In this document: positions 1 through 9,600 of the stretch, piece after piece
Layout: each line of letters opens with the position of its first letter
Numbering within the stretch: the stretch's first letter is position 1
DNA from: Nemertoderma westbladi
Lineage: Eukaryota; Xenacoelomorpha; Nemertodermatida; Nemertodermatidae
Direction of reading: 5' to 3'
NCBI GenBank assembly: GCA_032718475.1
Contig: JAUCBJ010000061.1
Span: forward strand, 1 to 30,557
Length of the DNA stretch: 30,557 bases
Translations under genes and position numbers: made by a program
The notes under the pieces: generated by a model
Told to the model about the DNA's origin: nothing
The model's input: only the letters and a program-made list of their open reading frames with translations
The model's database searches: none

Positions 1-57
1 TCTAGAAGACATTCTAATTTGGCGGGTTAAACTGCCAAAGGTCTGAAAGCGCGAACA
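1..57 (+). repeat. 3' end of a BEL-type LTR, cut by the window edge
   Basis: These bases match the last ~57 bases of the LTRs ending at 14564 and 27002, including the run GGTTAAACTG and the terminal AAAGCGCGAACA, with several substitutions. It is therefore the right end of an LTR from a diverged relative of the large element in this window. No primer-binding site or gag follows it, so it is more likely a solo LTR or a 3' LTR than a 5' LTR, but the rest lies outside the window. Confidence 0.75.
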
Positions 58-125
58 ATTACCTTCTAAATATGAAAATAAGAAAAAATAAGAAAGCGCA
101 AGTACATAAATAATGAAATATACCC

Positions 126-706
126 GTTGCTATGGTAACTATATTGACTGTGCTAGTGGTTATAGACCTCTACTATGTGATAAGGAACTAAGGTACTTGC
201 ATATGATCAAAGTTGAAGTATAGTGAACATGTTATTATCAATATTTTATCCACATTCCAAATGTTATCGGTTACCATGGTAACAGAGGCAAACTTTAATG
301 GTCAGAAAGTAATTGTCCGGACTTGGCAACATGTAAGACACTAGATACAGAATGGAATTTTTTTATATAGTTCGGAATTAAATTAAAATTTGGCATAATA
401 TATTTAGTTATAGTTATGACCATGGTTACAGGATTACCACAGGTCCATTTAAATTGATGAACTACTAGAGATCAAGAGGGTCCTCGCGGACAATATATTT
501 ATATATAATTTATATTTTTATTATATATTTATATTATATATATATTATTTATTATATATTTATAAATAATAATATTTATTTATAATGTTACATGATTTTT
601 CCAAATATGGGGAACAATAATTATTAATCCATGGTTTTATATTTTTCGGATATTTACTGAAAATCGGCATTTGAAACTCTTTTTTGAAACAGTTACCATG
701 GTAACT
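126..706. promoter_or_regulatory. Cluster of X-box-like (RFX-type) palindromes
   Basis: The 14-mer GTTGCTATGGTAAC is at 126-139, GTTACCATGGTAAC at 270-283 and AGTTACCATGGTAACT (a perfect 16-bp palindrome) at 691-706. Degenerate relatives lie near 412-430 and 837-850. The form GTNRCC-N(0-3)-RGYAAC is the known RFX X-box. Function is inferred from the motif only; no promoter or gene start is visible next to it, and the motif could be a component of a dispersed repeat. Confidence 0.4.
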
Positions 707-750
707 GGGTTTTACAAATGATGTCAATGAAATCTCTGATGCTGATACGA

Positions 751-775
751 GGGGGGGGGGGGGGGGGGGGGGGGG
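751..775 (+). repeat. Poly(G) homopolymer of 25 bases
   Basis: An uninterrupted run of 25 G. Runs this long are prone to length error in sequencing, so its exact length is unreliable. Confidence 0.9.
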
Positions 776-1817
776 TTAGGTCAAGGTTAGAAGACTGTAG
801 GTTTACTGGAAAGTGGACTTTTATAAATGACCTCCTGTTGTCATGGTAATATGGGACCGATAAATAATGTTGCAAAGTTTGTTCCCCTTAAAAATGAAAG
901 GTATGGTAATTACCTACACCTGTGCTAATTATGGGAAGTTTGTCCAGAACGTCCACATCAACCTTATTTTTGAGGTTAAGCGACCTGACTAAGTGTTGTT
1001 ACTGTGTTAAGGGGACTATTACCCGAAATCTATTTTATTATTTATAAAGCTACTGTACTATGCTGAATTTGACCACAATGATATGGAAAGCTTCGTAAAC
1101 TCAAAATAAATCGTGTAGAAGCATGAGTAATATCACCCGGGTTGCATCTCTCGGTCCAACATTTGGCACAATGGACATAGATAAATAGAGTAGGCAGCAA
1201 TCCTTCTATAAAACTACAAAAATGGATAATTTTCCAGAAAATTATGTAAATTTTCAAAAATTTTACTTTAATTCGGGGTAACACTCCTTAAAAGCCGTAA
1301 AAACTTGTTTGTAAACAAAACAGTATTACACTCGCATGGTTGTAGATTAATTATGAGAGGGAGTGTTTCTTTAATGTAACAAACAAATAAACGCTAAGTG
1401 AGACGAGCGGAATTTGTTTATTTTATTTTATATTGCCATATTTGAATTGACATATTTTTCCATTAATCACGTAGCTTAATCTCTATGTTATACTTTTTGA
1501 ATTTCAATTAAGAATCCAACACAATGCAATTCTCCAATAACAAAGTTGTCACTTTAAATGAGCCACACGTCAAATTATGCATACCAATACAATTATAGAC
1601 TGTAAACATTACCACTGAGTAACACACCGTCCATTAATACAAGTATCTAAGTTATGTAATGGTTTCTCAAATATTTAGTTAATAAAGCTTGAATAAGTGG
1701 AATGCCCCAGAAGGCATACAAAGAGGTGATTGTACGATAAGTCATAAGTTCGTTGCCTAAATGGGCGACTATTTGCAGACGCCATCGTCTACTAACACCA
1801 TGTCTACATTACCTGGG

Positions 1818-1825
1818 TGACGTCA
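1818..1825. promoter_or_regulatory. Perfect CRE palindrome TGACGTCA
   Basis: TGACGTCA is the full CREB/ATF consensus. A second perfect copy is at 2153-2160, 335 bp away, and an inverted CCAAT box (ATTGG) lies about 15 bases before that copy. Together they look promoter-like, but no adjoining gene was found. Confidence 0.35.
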
Positions 1826-1955
1826 TATAGTCACATTCTATGTCTGCGTCGGAATGCTTTTGATCTTCTGCCCGCTAGTCGATAATTTAAGTAGCACGGC
1901 AGTGTACAGTAGTGGACCCAGAGCGGTGACCCCATCACGAGTTGGCTGAATGGCG

Positions 1956-2443
1956 GACTTAGGCACTAGGTTGGCCATAATAGGGTTGGTGCGCGAAAAA
2001 ACAATTGAATACAGTAAGGGGTAACAAGGTGCCCTGAATCGAGTGGCGGGGTGTGTTTTTTGTAAAAACACGTGGAAACGGTCGAAATGGCGGGTTTAAG
2101 TAAGCACAGGAAGCCAATTTTGAGAATCAGCTGTGATTGGATGGTACAGATTTGACGTCATTACAAAGTGATCTTATAATTTCTTATATTGGTTTCTATT
2201 GGAGGGTGATTTTAGATATATCCAAATACACATTTAATCACAATCATTTCACATGCGGCTTATATCAATTGAAAGCGGAGAGTCTTGCGCGTCTTATGAC
2301 ATTATAATTAATCAAATTCACGGTGATAAACATTGATAAAATAAAACACACTCTGTCACTCGATCCAGGGCACCTTGTTACCCCTTATTCAATTGTTTCT
2401 AGCCCAACAATTTTTCCGCGCAACAACCCGATTGTAGGCCTAA
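1956..2443. repeat. Inverted repeat with ~90-100 bp arms (MITE-like)
   Basis: The left arm (about 1956-2055) and the reverse complement of the right arm (about 2341-2443) share CTTAGGC, GGGTTG.TGCGCG, ACAATTGAATA, AAGGGGTAACAAGGTGCCCT and GTGTGTTTT in the same order. This makes a stem of roughly 90-100 bp around a loop of about 285 bp. No transposase frame is present. The exact ends and target-site duplication are unclear. The minus-strand frame at 1838-2071 overlaps the left arm and shows no domain. Confidence 0.6.
2153..2160. promoter_or_regulatory. Second perfect CRE palindrome TGACGTCA
   Basis: The same 8-mer as at 1818-1825. It lies in the loop of the 1956-2443 inverted repeat, so it may be element-borne rather than part of a host promoter. 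Confidence 0.35.
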
Positions 2444-4692
2444 GCAAAAAATGTTACTGATAAATATATTGAACAAATAAATTGGTACTTATTACTGTAC
2501 TGAAACGTTACACCCTTTAATTTGGAATCTGTAATATATCGCCTTCGAATATATCGGTTATTTAGTTATCGTTAATATGAAATATCAGAAATAGAAAAAA
2601 GTTAACGTGGTCCGATTTTTTGTCATATACACGACACTCCTCGGTAAATGAATAATTTAATGGCATATAAATTGGCAAATGTGGGCCATTAACTCGATGT
2701 TGTAACACTCCCACTCATATTCTTCTATGTGTTTCAGTTAGATTGGTAATTTTGGGTGGTTAATCAGTGCATATGAATCATTTGAGTGAGCGTGTCCAAA
2801 ATGGTCCAAAAATGTGTCCCATACCTAACGGAGGTTTTCTATCAGAAAATGCGAAGTGATACAGATTTAGATCATCACATAATTCTTAGATAGTTTTGCC
2901 ATGTATGGGTTGTATCAGTGAGACTACTACGTAAACATTTACTTGGCCACGTTGAAAAACTGCCATGTCCCATAACGTGACGGATGCCCCATACTTCACA
3001 TTGTGTTGGGGGCAGAAGTTAATCATGGTCTAAACAATTAATTACTTACATTTAATTAATGGTTGGGGGCTTACCAGTCACAGATAAACTGTAACCTGCT
3101 CCATCCCCTTAATTGACAACAGACCAAATAAATTTATTACCACATTAACTATTTGTGGACATGGTTTTGAGATAGGGGCATTACTGTAGTTGAGAGTGGG
3201 ATATAAGTTGGGAATGGAACATGAGTTGGCAGTGGGAAGGACAATCAACTAGATTTAAATTCTAGTACGGAGGAGTTGTTTGTTATGATTTGTTTTAATT
3301 GTCAAAAATTATAATAATAGTTTTCTTGTAAATTCCTTTCAATACCTAATCAATATGCCGTTGCCGTCCCATACATGACATTAAAAAACTGTCTATTTAA
3401 TTTTTCAAATTAATTGTTTGATATAAAATAAAGTTTTTCAGTTGACCATATGCAACAGTTTTGTGTATCACATTGTAACTAACAGAACAAAAATATTTAA
3501 CCCCAGTTTTCAAGGCAAAGTTTCCCAGAAAATGAAACTTTATGTTGCCACTGGATTAAAAATCTCTTATCAGTGACATAATTATTACATTTTTTCTCAC
3601 TATAGAAAACTTTCCACTTTGATCTGATATCGCTTGCCGGACACCATCATTAAATGACTGATACTTCAAATTTTCAAGAATATGGACATAAAACACGAAA
3701 TTTTTTTTATAAACTTTCCTTAAGCGTGACATAAATTATTTACACACTTTTTGCATGCGGAATGTTTCTCTCAATAAGCAATAACGGCAAAGAAATTGTT
3801 GGGACACTTTCTGGTTTCATATGGATAAATTATCGCTCTTTCTAACCAACAATGTGGCTAATTCTCAGAGTTAATTTCAAAATTGAACAATTCTCAAATT
3901 GGTCAATATGGTTGGCATTGACCCACATATTGTCTAAAATAGCCAGGCATATTAATAAATTAATGCACAATACCATATTAATTAAATTTTACTTGCTCAA
4001 CTTCCCACAAATTTTCAGGTAATTTACTAAACAAGATACTTTTTGTAGAAAATAGAAAGTATGGGAGAGCAAAGGAATACAATTTGAATTTTAGATCAAC
4101 AGTTTCTTCATTTATCCCGGTTGAGCTGTAGTATAATGGTCGGGTACATATTAGACGTAGGCTTATAAGGAATTTGTTTACGCAAAAAATATAATTTATT
4201 AAACGGTTAACATGGAAACGAGCATAGCTAGCTATGATGACCCCATTGTAACAAATATTAGCTACAAATTACAAATTACTATAAAAATGTGGTTCCTAAT
4301 ATCTGGCTGGATATATCGAATGTGTTCCTTGGCTAACCTCTAAGAAACACAAGCCCGTTGTTTGTTGTGATGTTTCTAAGTGGAGTTTATTCCCATTTTT
4401 CAGTTCAGTCTTATGGGAAAGCCTATTATTAATGGTTCTGTGTAAATAGTTAGTTAGTTAGTGGCATGTGCTGCTCTGGTACAAGCCCCCCCCCCCCCCC
4501 CTCCATTAGAGGATGGATGCCATAAATAGTAAACATAAGACTGATTAAATAAAATCAATAAATAGGGAAATATAAAATAAATATATACTCTGTGAAATTA
4601 TGGTAATAGCAAAGTATATAACGTAGAAGAAGAACAAAACAATGACAGAAGCCCCAACATAAACTAGACTATTGCAGTAAAGGATAACTGCG
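2444..4692. other. Long AT-rich stretch, no supported gene
   Basis: I see no open frame with a recognisable protein, no RNA gene and no clear transposon ends. A run of 16 C lies at 4486-4501. The last ~200 bases would be the 3' flank of the minus-strand TMCO1 gene. No canonical AATAAA is visible on the minus strand there, and no poly(A)-derived tract. Confidence 0.6.
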
Positions 4693-5250
4693 TTATTTCT
4701 TCCCTAATTCTGGAGGGGCCGACAGAAACCCACCCCCTAGTTTATTGACGGCTCGACTCGGTGCTAAACCTAATAGTTTCTGAATGTTCTGTCGGATCGA
4801 CATAGTCGAGAGAATATAGAGGAAAATAAAGGAACAGTCGGTATAGTCGGTGCCGGGGAGGTTCCGATGTGATAGACCCTGGATCCACGGAATGGGTTCG
4901 AACGGTAACTTAGCGACAATCCGCCCGTCGAATATAGTGTTCAGCATCCCAAGTAGCGCGGTGAATGTAAACCCAATCACCATCATGCTCTTCATCTTAA
5001 CCAAAGATAAATCCCTGTTGTTGGTTTTCAGGCGTTCCTCTTGCCGTTCCAACTTCTTCTTGTTCGCTCTTCCCGCCATGTCACCTCCCGAAGTCTCTCT
5101 GGATTTCTCAAGTCGCCGACTTTGCCGTTCAACTTCGGCTTTTAGTTTTTGATACTTTTCGGTTCGATAGACGAGAATCCAGGTTAATCCCTCGGCCAAT
5201 AAAGCCGTACAAACCGAAATGAATATTATGAGTAAGGTATCGTAAATCAT
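4693..5250 (-). CDS. TMCO1: TMCO1, ER calcium load-activated channel / translocon factor (intronless)
   Basis: Complete 185-residue frame. The family (about 188 residues in mammals) is an ER membrane protein described as a Ca2+-load-activated channel that also works with ribosome-translocon machinery; it belongs to the Oxa1/EMC3/GET1 superfamily. Visible here: an N-terminal membrane helix (about residues 4-26, LLIIFISVCTALLAEGLTWI), a charged coiled coil (about 32-88) with KLERQEERLKTNNRDLS, a second hydrophobic segment (about 90-108), the conserved stretch with IFDGRIVAKLPF and GLSHRNL, a third hydrophobic segment (about 138-152) and the hallmark MSIRQNIQK..GLAPSRA. The ATG is the first after an in-frame TAG four codons upstream; the frame ends in TAA. 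There are no introns, although vertebrate TMCO1 has several, so this is either a retrocopy or an intron-poor native locus. No poly(A) remnant is seen. The intact frame suggests it is functional. Confidence 0.93.
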   Translation of the reverse strand: MIYDTLLIIFISVCTALLAEGLTWILVYRTEKYQKLKAEVERQSRRLEKSRETSGGDMAGRANKKKLERQEERLKTNNRDLSLVKMKSMMVIGFTFTALLGMLNTIFDGRIVAKLPFEPIPWIQGLSHRNLPGTDYTDCSFIFLYILSTMSIRQNIQKLLGLAPSRAVNKLGGGFLSAPPELGKK

Positions 5251-5875
5251 GTTGCTGTAGCGCTATGGTTCGTTGTGCTAAAATCCAGATGTAAAGCGGA
5301 GGTTAAGTGATACACACACAGTCTGACAGTTCCAACTGAAACCTCGTCAGGTATCCTTTGATTGATTCTGGGTAGCCTATCTAACAGCCTAAACTTCTGG
5401 CGGGTTCATACGTTATGTGTTATGTGACAGACAGGGATGTGACACCCATGCCCTGTTTAATTAGGGTACATAGTGCTGGGCTCTGCATTATTATTCCTAT
5501 TTTTATTATTATTTGCACTCGGTATAATTTAAATACGGTATATCAATTTAAACGGGGGAACATCACCCACCTAGCTGCCTAGGTAGGTAGGCCCTATCGT
5601 ACAAATATCTAATAAAATATATCTTTAGGTATGAATATGAATATTGCACTTCGGGATAAATCGATAAATGTGGATAAAATATCACTTCTTCCACCACTAT
5701 TTTAAAGCAAATAGGCCTACTTTCTAAAAAAAAATAGCCACCCAGCTACTACTACTACTATAATACGCCTGCTGTATTGAAACTGCACATTGATGCTATG
5801 CCAGCTTAACAAAACATTTTGTCACCACCATGCAATCCATAATTGGCAACCCCAATGCAGAGTGCATTAGGAATG
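5251..5875. other. Upstream flank of TMCO1, nothing else recognised
   Basis: This is the presumed 5' flank and promoter side of the minus-strand TMCO1 gene. I see no TATA box at a convincing distance. It contains AT-rich stretches and a GTAGGTAGGCC-type word near 5580. Confidence 0.4.
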
Positions 5876-6386
5876 CTATACCGGCTTATCAACAAAGCTG
5901 CACCGCCACAACTCCAAATCCCCCATGACTTTCGCGAGATTATCCGCATCTTCAAGGCCGGTGTCCTTTAGGAGGCGTCTCACGTAAGTCATGGGCTGTC
6001 CACCATGCTTATTTTCTCCATGGGGCTGCCAAAGCACAAGATTGTGCAAAGGCTGGTCCTCACGGCGAAAACAATGTCCTGCAAAGCGGAGGCGGCTTTG
6101 TTCTAGTGTCAAGCTTGGGGAACCAATGAGACACCTACAATGTTATATAGTGTCTGGAGATGGAGATGTGTGCATTGCACTTGACACAGTAAACCCGACG
6201 TAGCATTTTTGTGAATGTGCCGTCCAGAAATTTGGTGTCCTCAGCAGTTACAGCACAGCATGGACTCCCATAGAGAGGAGTAGCGAGTAGGTACTTGAAA
6301 TACTGCTGCTCTAAATAATCGGACCTAAAGTTTCCGATGAATTCTGTATGACTTCCAAATCCTGGAAAGCCCATTAATGCTGACAT
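5876..6386 (-). pseudogene. C-terminal remnant of a LINE endonuclease-reverse transcriptase
   Basis: Two minus-strand frames in order carry the tail of a non-LTR retrotransposon ORF2 of the kind often annotated as craniofacial development protein 2-like. The upstream piece (6135-6386) has LYGSPCC..TAEDTKFLDGTFTKMLRRV, resembling the family's YGSE.W.LT....LDGTYTRMLR block. The downstream piece (5876-6112) has RLRFAGHCFRREDQPLHNLV, then LW.PHG....GGQPMTYV and the LLKDTGLEDADNL end. The pieces are separated by stops and a frame change, and the polymerase core (YADD) is absent. This is the usual 5'-truncated, decayed LINE copy. It is not a host gene. Confidence 0.8.
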
Positions 6387-6399
6387 GCCATGCCTTCCC

Positions 6400-6813
6400 T
6401 AGTTCTTGTTACTATTTGTATATAAAATGTTCCAGAAGATGTTAGCTATTAATTTAAAAAAAAATGTTCTAGAACAAATATTTTTTGTTCTAGAACATTT
6501 TTTAGAAAAAAATCTGGATTCTATTTAAAACGCATGGAATCGTTCTAAAATGGGTTTAAAGTCAATAAAAAAAAATGTTAAAAATTTTTTTTTCAATAAA
6601 TTTTTTTCCACAATATTTGTTTTTCACAATTTTTTTTATTTATTTTAAACACGTTTTCTGGTTTTAGAACGATTAATTGCGTTTTAAATAGAATCTAGAT
6701 TTTTTTCTAAAAAATGTTCTAGAACCAAAAATATGTTATAGAACGTGATTTTTTCTTAAAATGAATAGTAACATGTTCTGGAACATTTTTTATACAAATA
6801 GTAATAAAAACTA
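6400..6813. mobile_element. Foldback element of ~414 bp, TA-flanked
   Basis: The left half and the reverse complement of the right half align over almost the whole length. Both share ACTATTTGTATA, AAATGTTC.AGAA, GTTCTAGAACATTTTTTAG and ATTCTATTTAAAACGCA. TA dinucleotides border both ends (6400-6401, 6812-6813), as for Tc1/mariner-type MITEs. There is no coding capacity. TTCTAGAA palindromes recur inside, and the same word occurs in the loop of the foldback element at 11803-12737. Confidence 0.75.
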
Positions 6814-7184
6814 CCTACTACAAAATATTTATAGAGGGAAGTAGGATGGGTATAACTTTTCGCCGTATCCGTATGCATTTGGCGTATCCGTATGCAATGC
6901 ACATACATACGCGTATGTAATGGATTCCTATCACCTATGGAGAATAATCCGCATGTGATTTTAAAGATTAGGCATTGCGGACCAGTAAGAAGTGCACAAC
7001 ACACATGCACTTATGCAGACTAAAGACAGGTAGGCCTACTTGGTTAAAATCGATATGATTTAAAGAGTGCGGTTGCCGCTACCTAATGGCAAATAAACAT
7101 TGTAGGTCCAGGATGAGTGATATATTCAAGACCCATATTCAAGATATTATAAACAAGCGCCACAGCGCTTGTTTTATTGTACTA

Positions 7185-7310
7185 ACTGACACCTGGACCG
7201 CTGGACGCCCGGTTGGACTTAGATTAATTACTGGTACCGGGTTGCACTCGCTGACACGTGGTTTGACTAACTGACACTGGGTTGGACTTGTTGGCACTTG
7301 GCTGCATAGG
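7185..7310 (+). repeat. Degenerate ~20-bp minisatellite
   Basis: Variants of CTGACACyGGGTTGGACT recur about five times with substitutions and small gaps. The array lies inside the 6847-8036 element. Confidence 0.55.
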
Positions 7311-7628
7311 GCCTGCTATGGTTAACTAAATACTGGCCCTGAAACGGCGAAAGTAAAGGTATTATATGTTAATAATTTCACAAAGAAGGATAGACTGGCA
7401 CGGCGGTTTTCAATATCTGTGCGAATGTTTATTCCCTTCGCTTAGCATTCTCATTGCTGCTTCTATCTGCTATCAGTCTACTCTATACTATGTTAGTGCC
7501 ATATACTGTAGCAAGAGCAACCAACAACATTCTATAGCCAGGTTGGTGGAAAACACTTCAAAAATAAATCACGGTTGGCTGACAAATTACAGTACTACGC
7601 TACAGTAGCTACACGTCCATCCATATTC

Positions 7629-7741
7629 GCGCCAGGATCCTCACTGCGCGCCACACGCCCCTGTCGCTACGCGCCAGGATCCTTAATTCTCGCCACACGC
7701 CCCTGTCGCTACGCGCCAGGATTCTTAATGCGCGCCACACA
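7629..7741 (+). repeat. 42-bp minisatellite, ~2.7 copies
   Basis: Units begin at 7629, 7671 and 7713 with GCGCCAGGAT, and the first two end in CCTGTCGCTAC. The unit length of 42 is a multiple of three, which keeps both strands open and produces spurious frames (7575-7793 plus, 7609-7893 minus). Confidence 0.85.
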
Positions 7742-8036
7742 TGTTGAGCAAACTCTACATAAACTCCAACCTGGAGAAGAGTTAACTGGTTAATAGGTAG
7801 GCCTACTGCACTGCTGGTGGCTGGCGCATCCTGGGGTTGGCGGAAACCGGCTGTCACCCATCCTCTGGACCTGTCTGCATGTGTGCTGTGCACTTCTTAC
7901 TGGTCCGCAATGCCTAATCTCTAAAATCACATACGGATTATTCTCCATAGGAATCCATTACATACGCACATACAGACATACGCGTATGTATACGGATACG
8001 GCAAATGCATACGGATACGGCGAAAAGTTATACCCA

Positions 8037-8559
8037 AGTCGGAATCAGTGTTGAAATTACTAGCTAAACCTAGCAACCTAGGCCTATCTAAAACACTACG
8101 TGCAGGTGCACTAACTAAGCTACCGGTACCATAAAATTTTGTATCTTATTTAACGAGGATGCTTCAATTACTGAATTACGTCCGTTGACCAAAAGAGACA
8201 TGGAGATATCAAGACTGCAAGATATCAATATCAATCAAGATATCAATATCAATATCAAAAAATAACTGGCCTCTTTCTGTCTTTTTTTAAGGCCAAATCG
8301 ACAACATGTTAGGCCGTATATATAGTAGCCATGCAGCCATGGATACAGCTTACAGCCTACAGGTACCGGTACCTTACTGCCTTAAGTCTGTAAGTGCCCT
8401 ACCTACAGTGTAGGCCTACGTACCAGCAGTACAGCGATACTGCAATACAAGAATCGGTACCACACCACTGCATTATAATAGTATGGCTAAAACGTCTGTC
8501 CTTATCTGATCTGAGATCTGATCTGACGGTATCTGACACTTGTTCCACCTTGGTTCAGA
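8037..8559. other. No gene; simple repeat at 8216-8265
   Basis: The stretch contains an ATATCA-type simple repeat at about 8216-8265 and several GTACC/GGTACC words. No domain-bearing frame is seen. Confidence 0.5.
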
Positions 8560-8560
8560 G

Positions 8561-8850
8561 CGCACCTTGGTGTAGTGGTTATATTGAATTCACATATCTC
8601 GGAGGATGTGGGTTAAACCCCGGCGTGGGGGCCAAGGTAGTTTTCGTTTCGGCACGAATGTTTTGAAGGGTTTAGCGAGGCATCTCTGGCTCGCATCCTT
8701 AAATGGTAGCTAAATGAGTACTGGACTTTCTGCCTATGTCGACCAGCATGTGAAGTTTCCCCGGTATTGTTCAATATAACACACTCCCGCTGTGAAACTA
8801 ACGATACTAACTAAAAGACTAACTGAAACGAACTAAAAGGAATTCAAATA
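8561..8850 (+). mobile_element. tRNA-derived SINE
   Basis: There is a good RNA polymerase III A box, TGGTGTAGTGG, at 8568-8578, and a B-box-like GGTTAAACCCC at 8611-8621. The 33-bp gap is normal for a tRNA. The acceptor and T stems do not pair well, so this is not a functional tRNA gene. A non-tRNA body follows (about 8637-8795), then a tail of ACTAACTAAAAG-type repeats (about 8798-8840), the usual SINE layout. The lineage is unknown to me. Confidence 0.65.
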
Positions 8851-8887
8851 AAATAAGCTAGAAATCTTAAATTTGTTTTTAGCGGCT

Positions 8888-9262
8888 GGTGCCAAATTTT
8901 GGTGCCGGCCCATGTGAAGAATACCGCCCATGTGAAGAATACCAGGATTTCACTTTTCGGTCGACTTTTACTGGAATTTTATATATGAAGATTTTAATTC
9001 TTTTTTAATTTATCTTTATTGAGTGTATTATAGAGCTTATTTATGTCTTATAACCTGTACATATACTAATTCGTTTATTGTTTTGGTTATATTCAGCCGT
9101 TCTGTAACCTGTGTTTTTGGTGAAATAAAAGTAATAAAAGATAATAGATAAAGATAAATAGATGATAGATAAAGAAATAAAAGTGAAATATAACGGCAGA
9201 AAGTCTGGTATTCTTCGCCCATGTGAAAAATACCATGATTTCACTTTTCGGTCGATTTTTTA
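8888..9262 (+). repeat. Direct repeats carrying GCCCATGTGAA.AATACC..GATTTCACTTTTCGGTCGA
   Basis: One copy at about 8926-9030 and another at about 9217-9300 share the CCCATGTGAA block, TTTCACTTTTCGGTCGA and a following TTAATTTATCTTTATT-like segment. The motif GGTGCCAAATTTTGGTGCC at 8888-8906 sits just ahead and recurs in the nested element at 21294. The minus-strand frames at 9037-9244 are AT-rich translations without a domain. Confidence 0.6.
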
Positions 9263-9394
9263 TTGGTCGATATTTTTTATTAAATTTATCTTTATTAAGT
9301 GATTTATGCGCGTGCGCGATGTCCTTTTTTTTTAGGGGGATGATCTATTGATCAGTCAGTCGGACTGTTAGTAAGAAGGTGGGTGTAAACAAGC

Positions 9395-9600
9395 CGCCGC
9401 GGTAACATATTCTCCTTTCCCTCAATTGGTAGGTAACAAAATCGTTTATTGTTTTGGTTAGAAAACCCTGTCTCGGTAACCTGCACCTTTCCCTTAATTT
9501 GTAGGTAAAACGTCGTTTATTGTTTTGGTTGGAAATTACAGCCGCTGTAACCTGCTCTTTTCCTTCAATTGGAAGGTAACGACAGCGTTTATTATTTCCC
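9395..9600 (+). repeat. ~73-bp tandem repeat, about 2.7 copies
   Basis: Units start at about 9401, 9475 and 9547 with GGTAAC. Each contains TTTCC(C/T)TNAATTNGNAGGTAA and CGTTTATTNTTT. A diverged partial copy is at about 9048-9115. The minus-strand frame at 9345-9632 is a translation of this array. Confidence 0.8.

Larger units (their letters stand above)
58..1955. other. Non-coding stretch without a supported gene
   Basis: Only short open frames occur here and none shows a recognisable domain. The stretch holds the X-box-like palindromes (126-706), an AT-rich low-complexity tract at about 490-595, a run of 25 G at 751-775 and a perfect CRE at 1818-1825, listed separately where useful. The proline-rich minus-strand frame at 693-875 is a translation of the G run. 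Confidence 0.6.
6847..8036. mobile_element. 1.2 kb non-autonomous DNA transposon with ~165-bp terminal inverted repeats
   Basis: The left end starts TGGGTATAACTTTTCGCCG and the right end closes with the reverse complement. The arms (about 6847-7020 and 7872-8036) share TATCCGTATGCA words, CGCGTATGTA, TGGATTCCTAT, the AGGCATTGCGGACCAGTAAG block and TGCATGTG. The interior holds two minisatellites and no transposase. The eight bases before the left end (AAGTAGGA) resemble the eight after the right-end CCC (AAGTCGGA). That would suit a hAT-type 8-bp duplication, but the register is off by one base, so the superfamily is uncertain. Short frames inside are repeat translations. Confidence 0.8.

Noticed and set aside
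693-875. Minus-strand 60-aa frame with a proline run
   Set aside because: It is the translation of the 25-G homopolymer at 751-775; no domain.
4125-4160. tRNA-like A box (GTAGTATAATGGTC)
   Set aside because: No B box or cloverleaf within the next 60 bases.
4850-5152. Plus-strand 100-aa frame opposite TMCO1
   Set aside because: Antisense shadow of the conserved TMCO1 frame.
7575-7893. Repetitive frames on both strands with APGS/ILARSDRGVWR repeats
   Set aside because: They translate the 42-bp minisatellite, whose length is a multiple of three.
8561-8636. Functional tRNA gene
   Set aside because: A and B boxes are present, but the acceptor and T stems do not pair and a SINE-like body and tail follow.
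9395-9600. CRISPR-like array
   Set aside because: Units of ~73 bp repeat along their whole length without unique spacers, and the context is eukaryotic.
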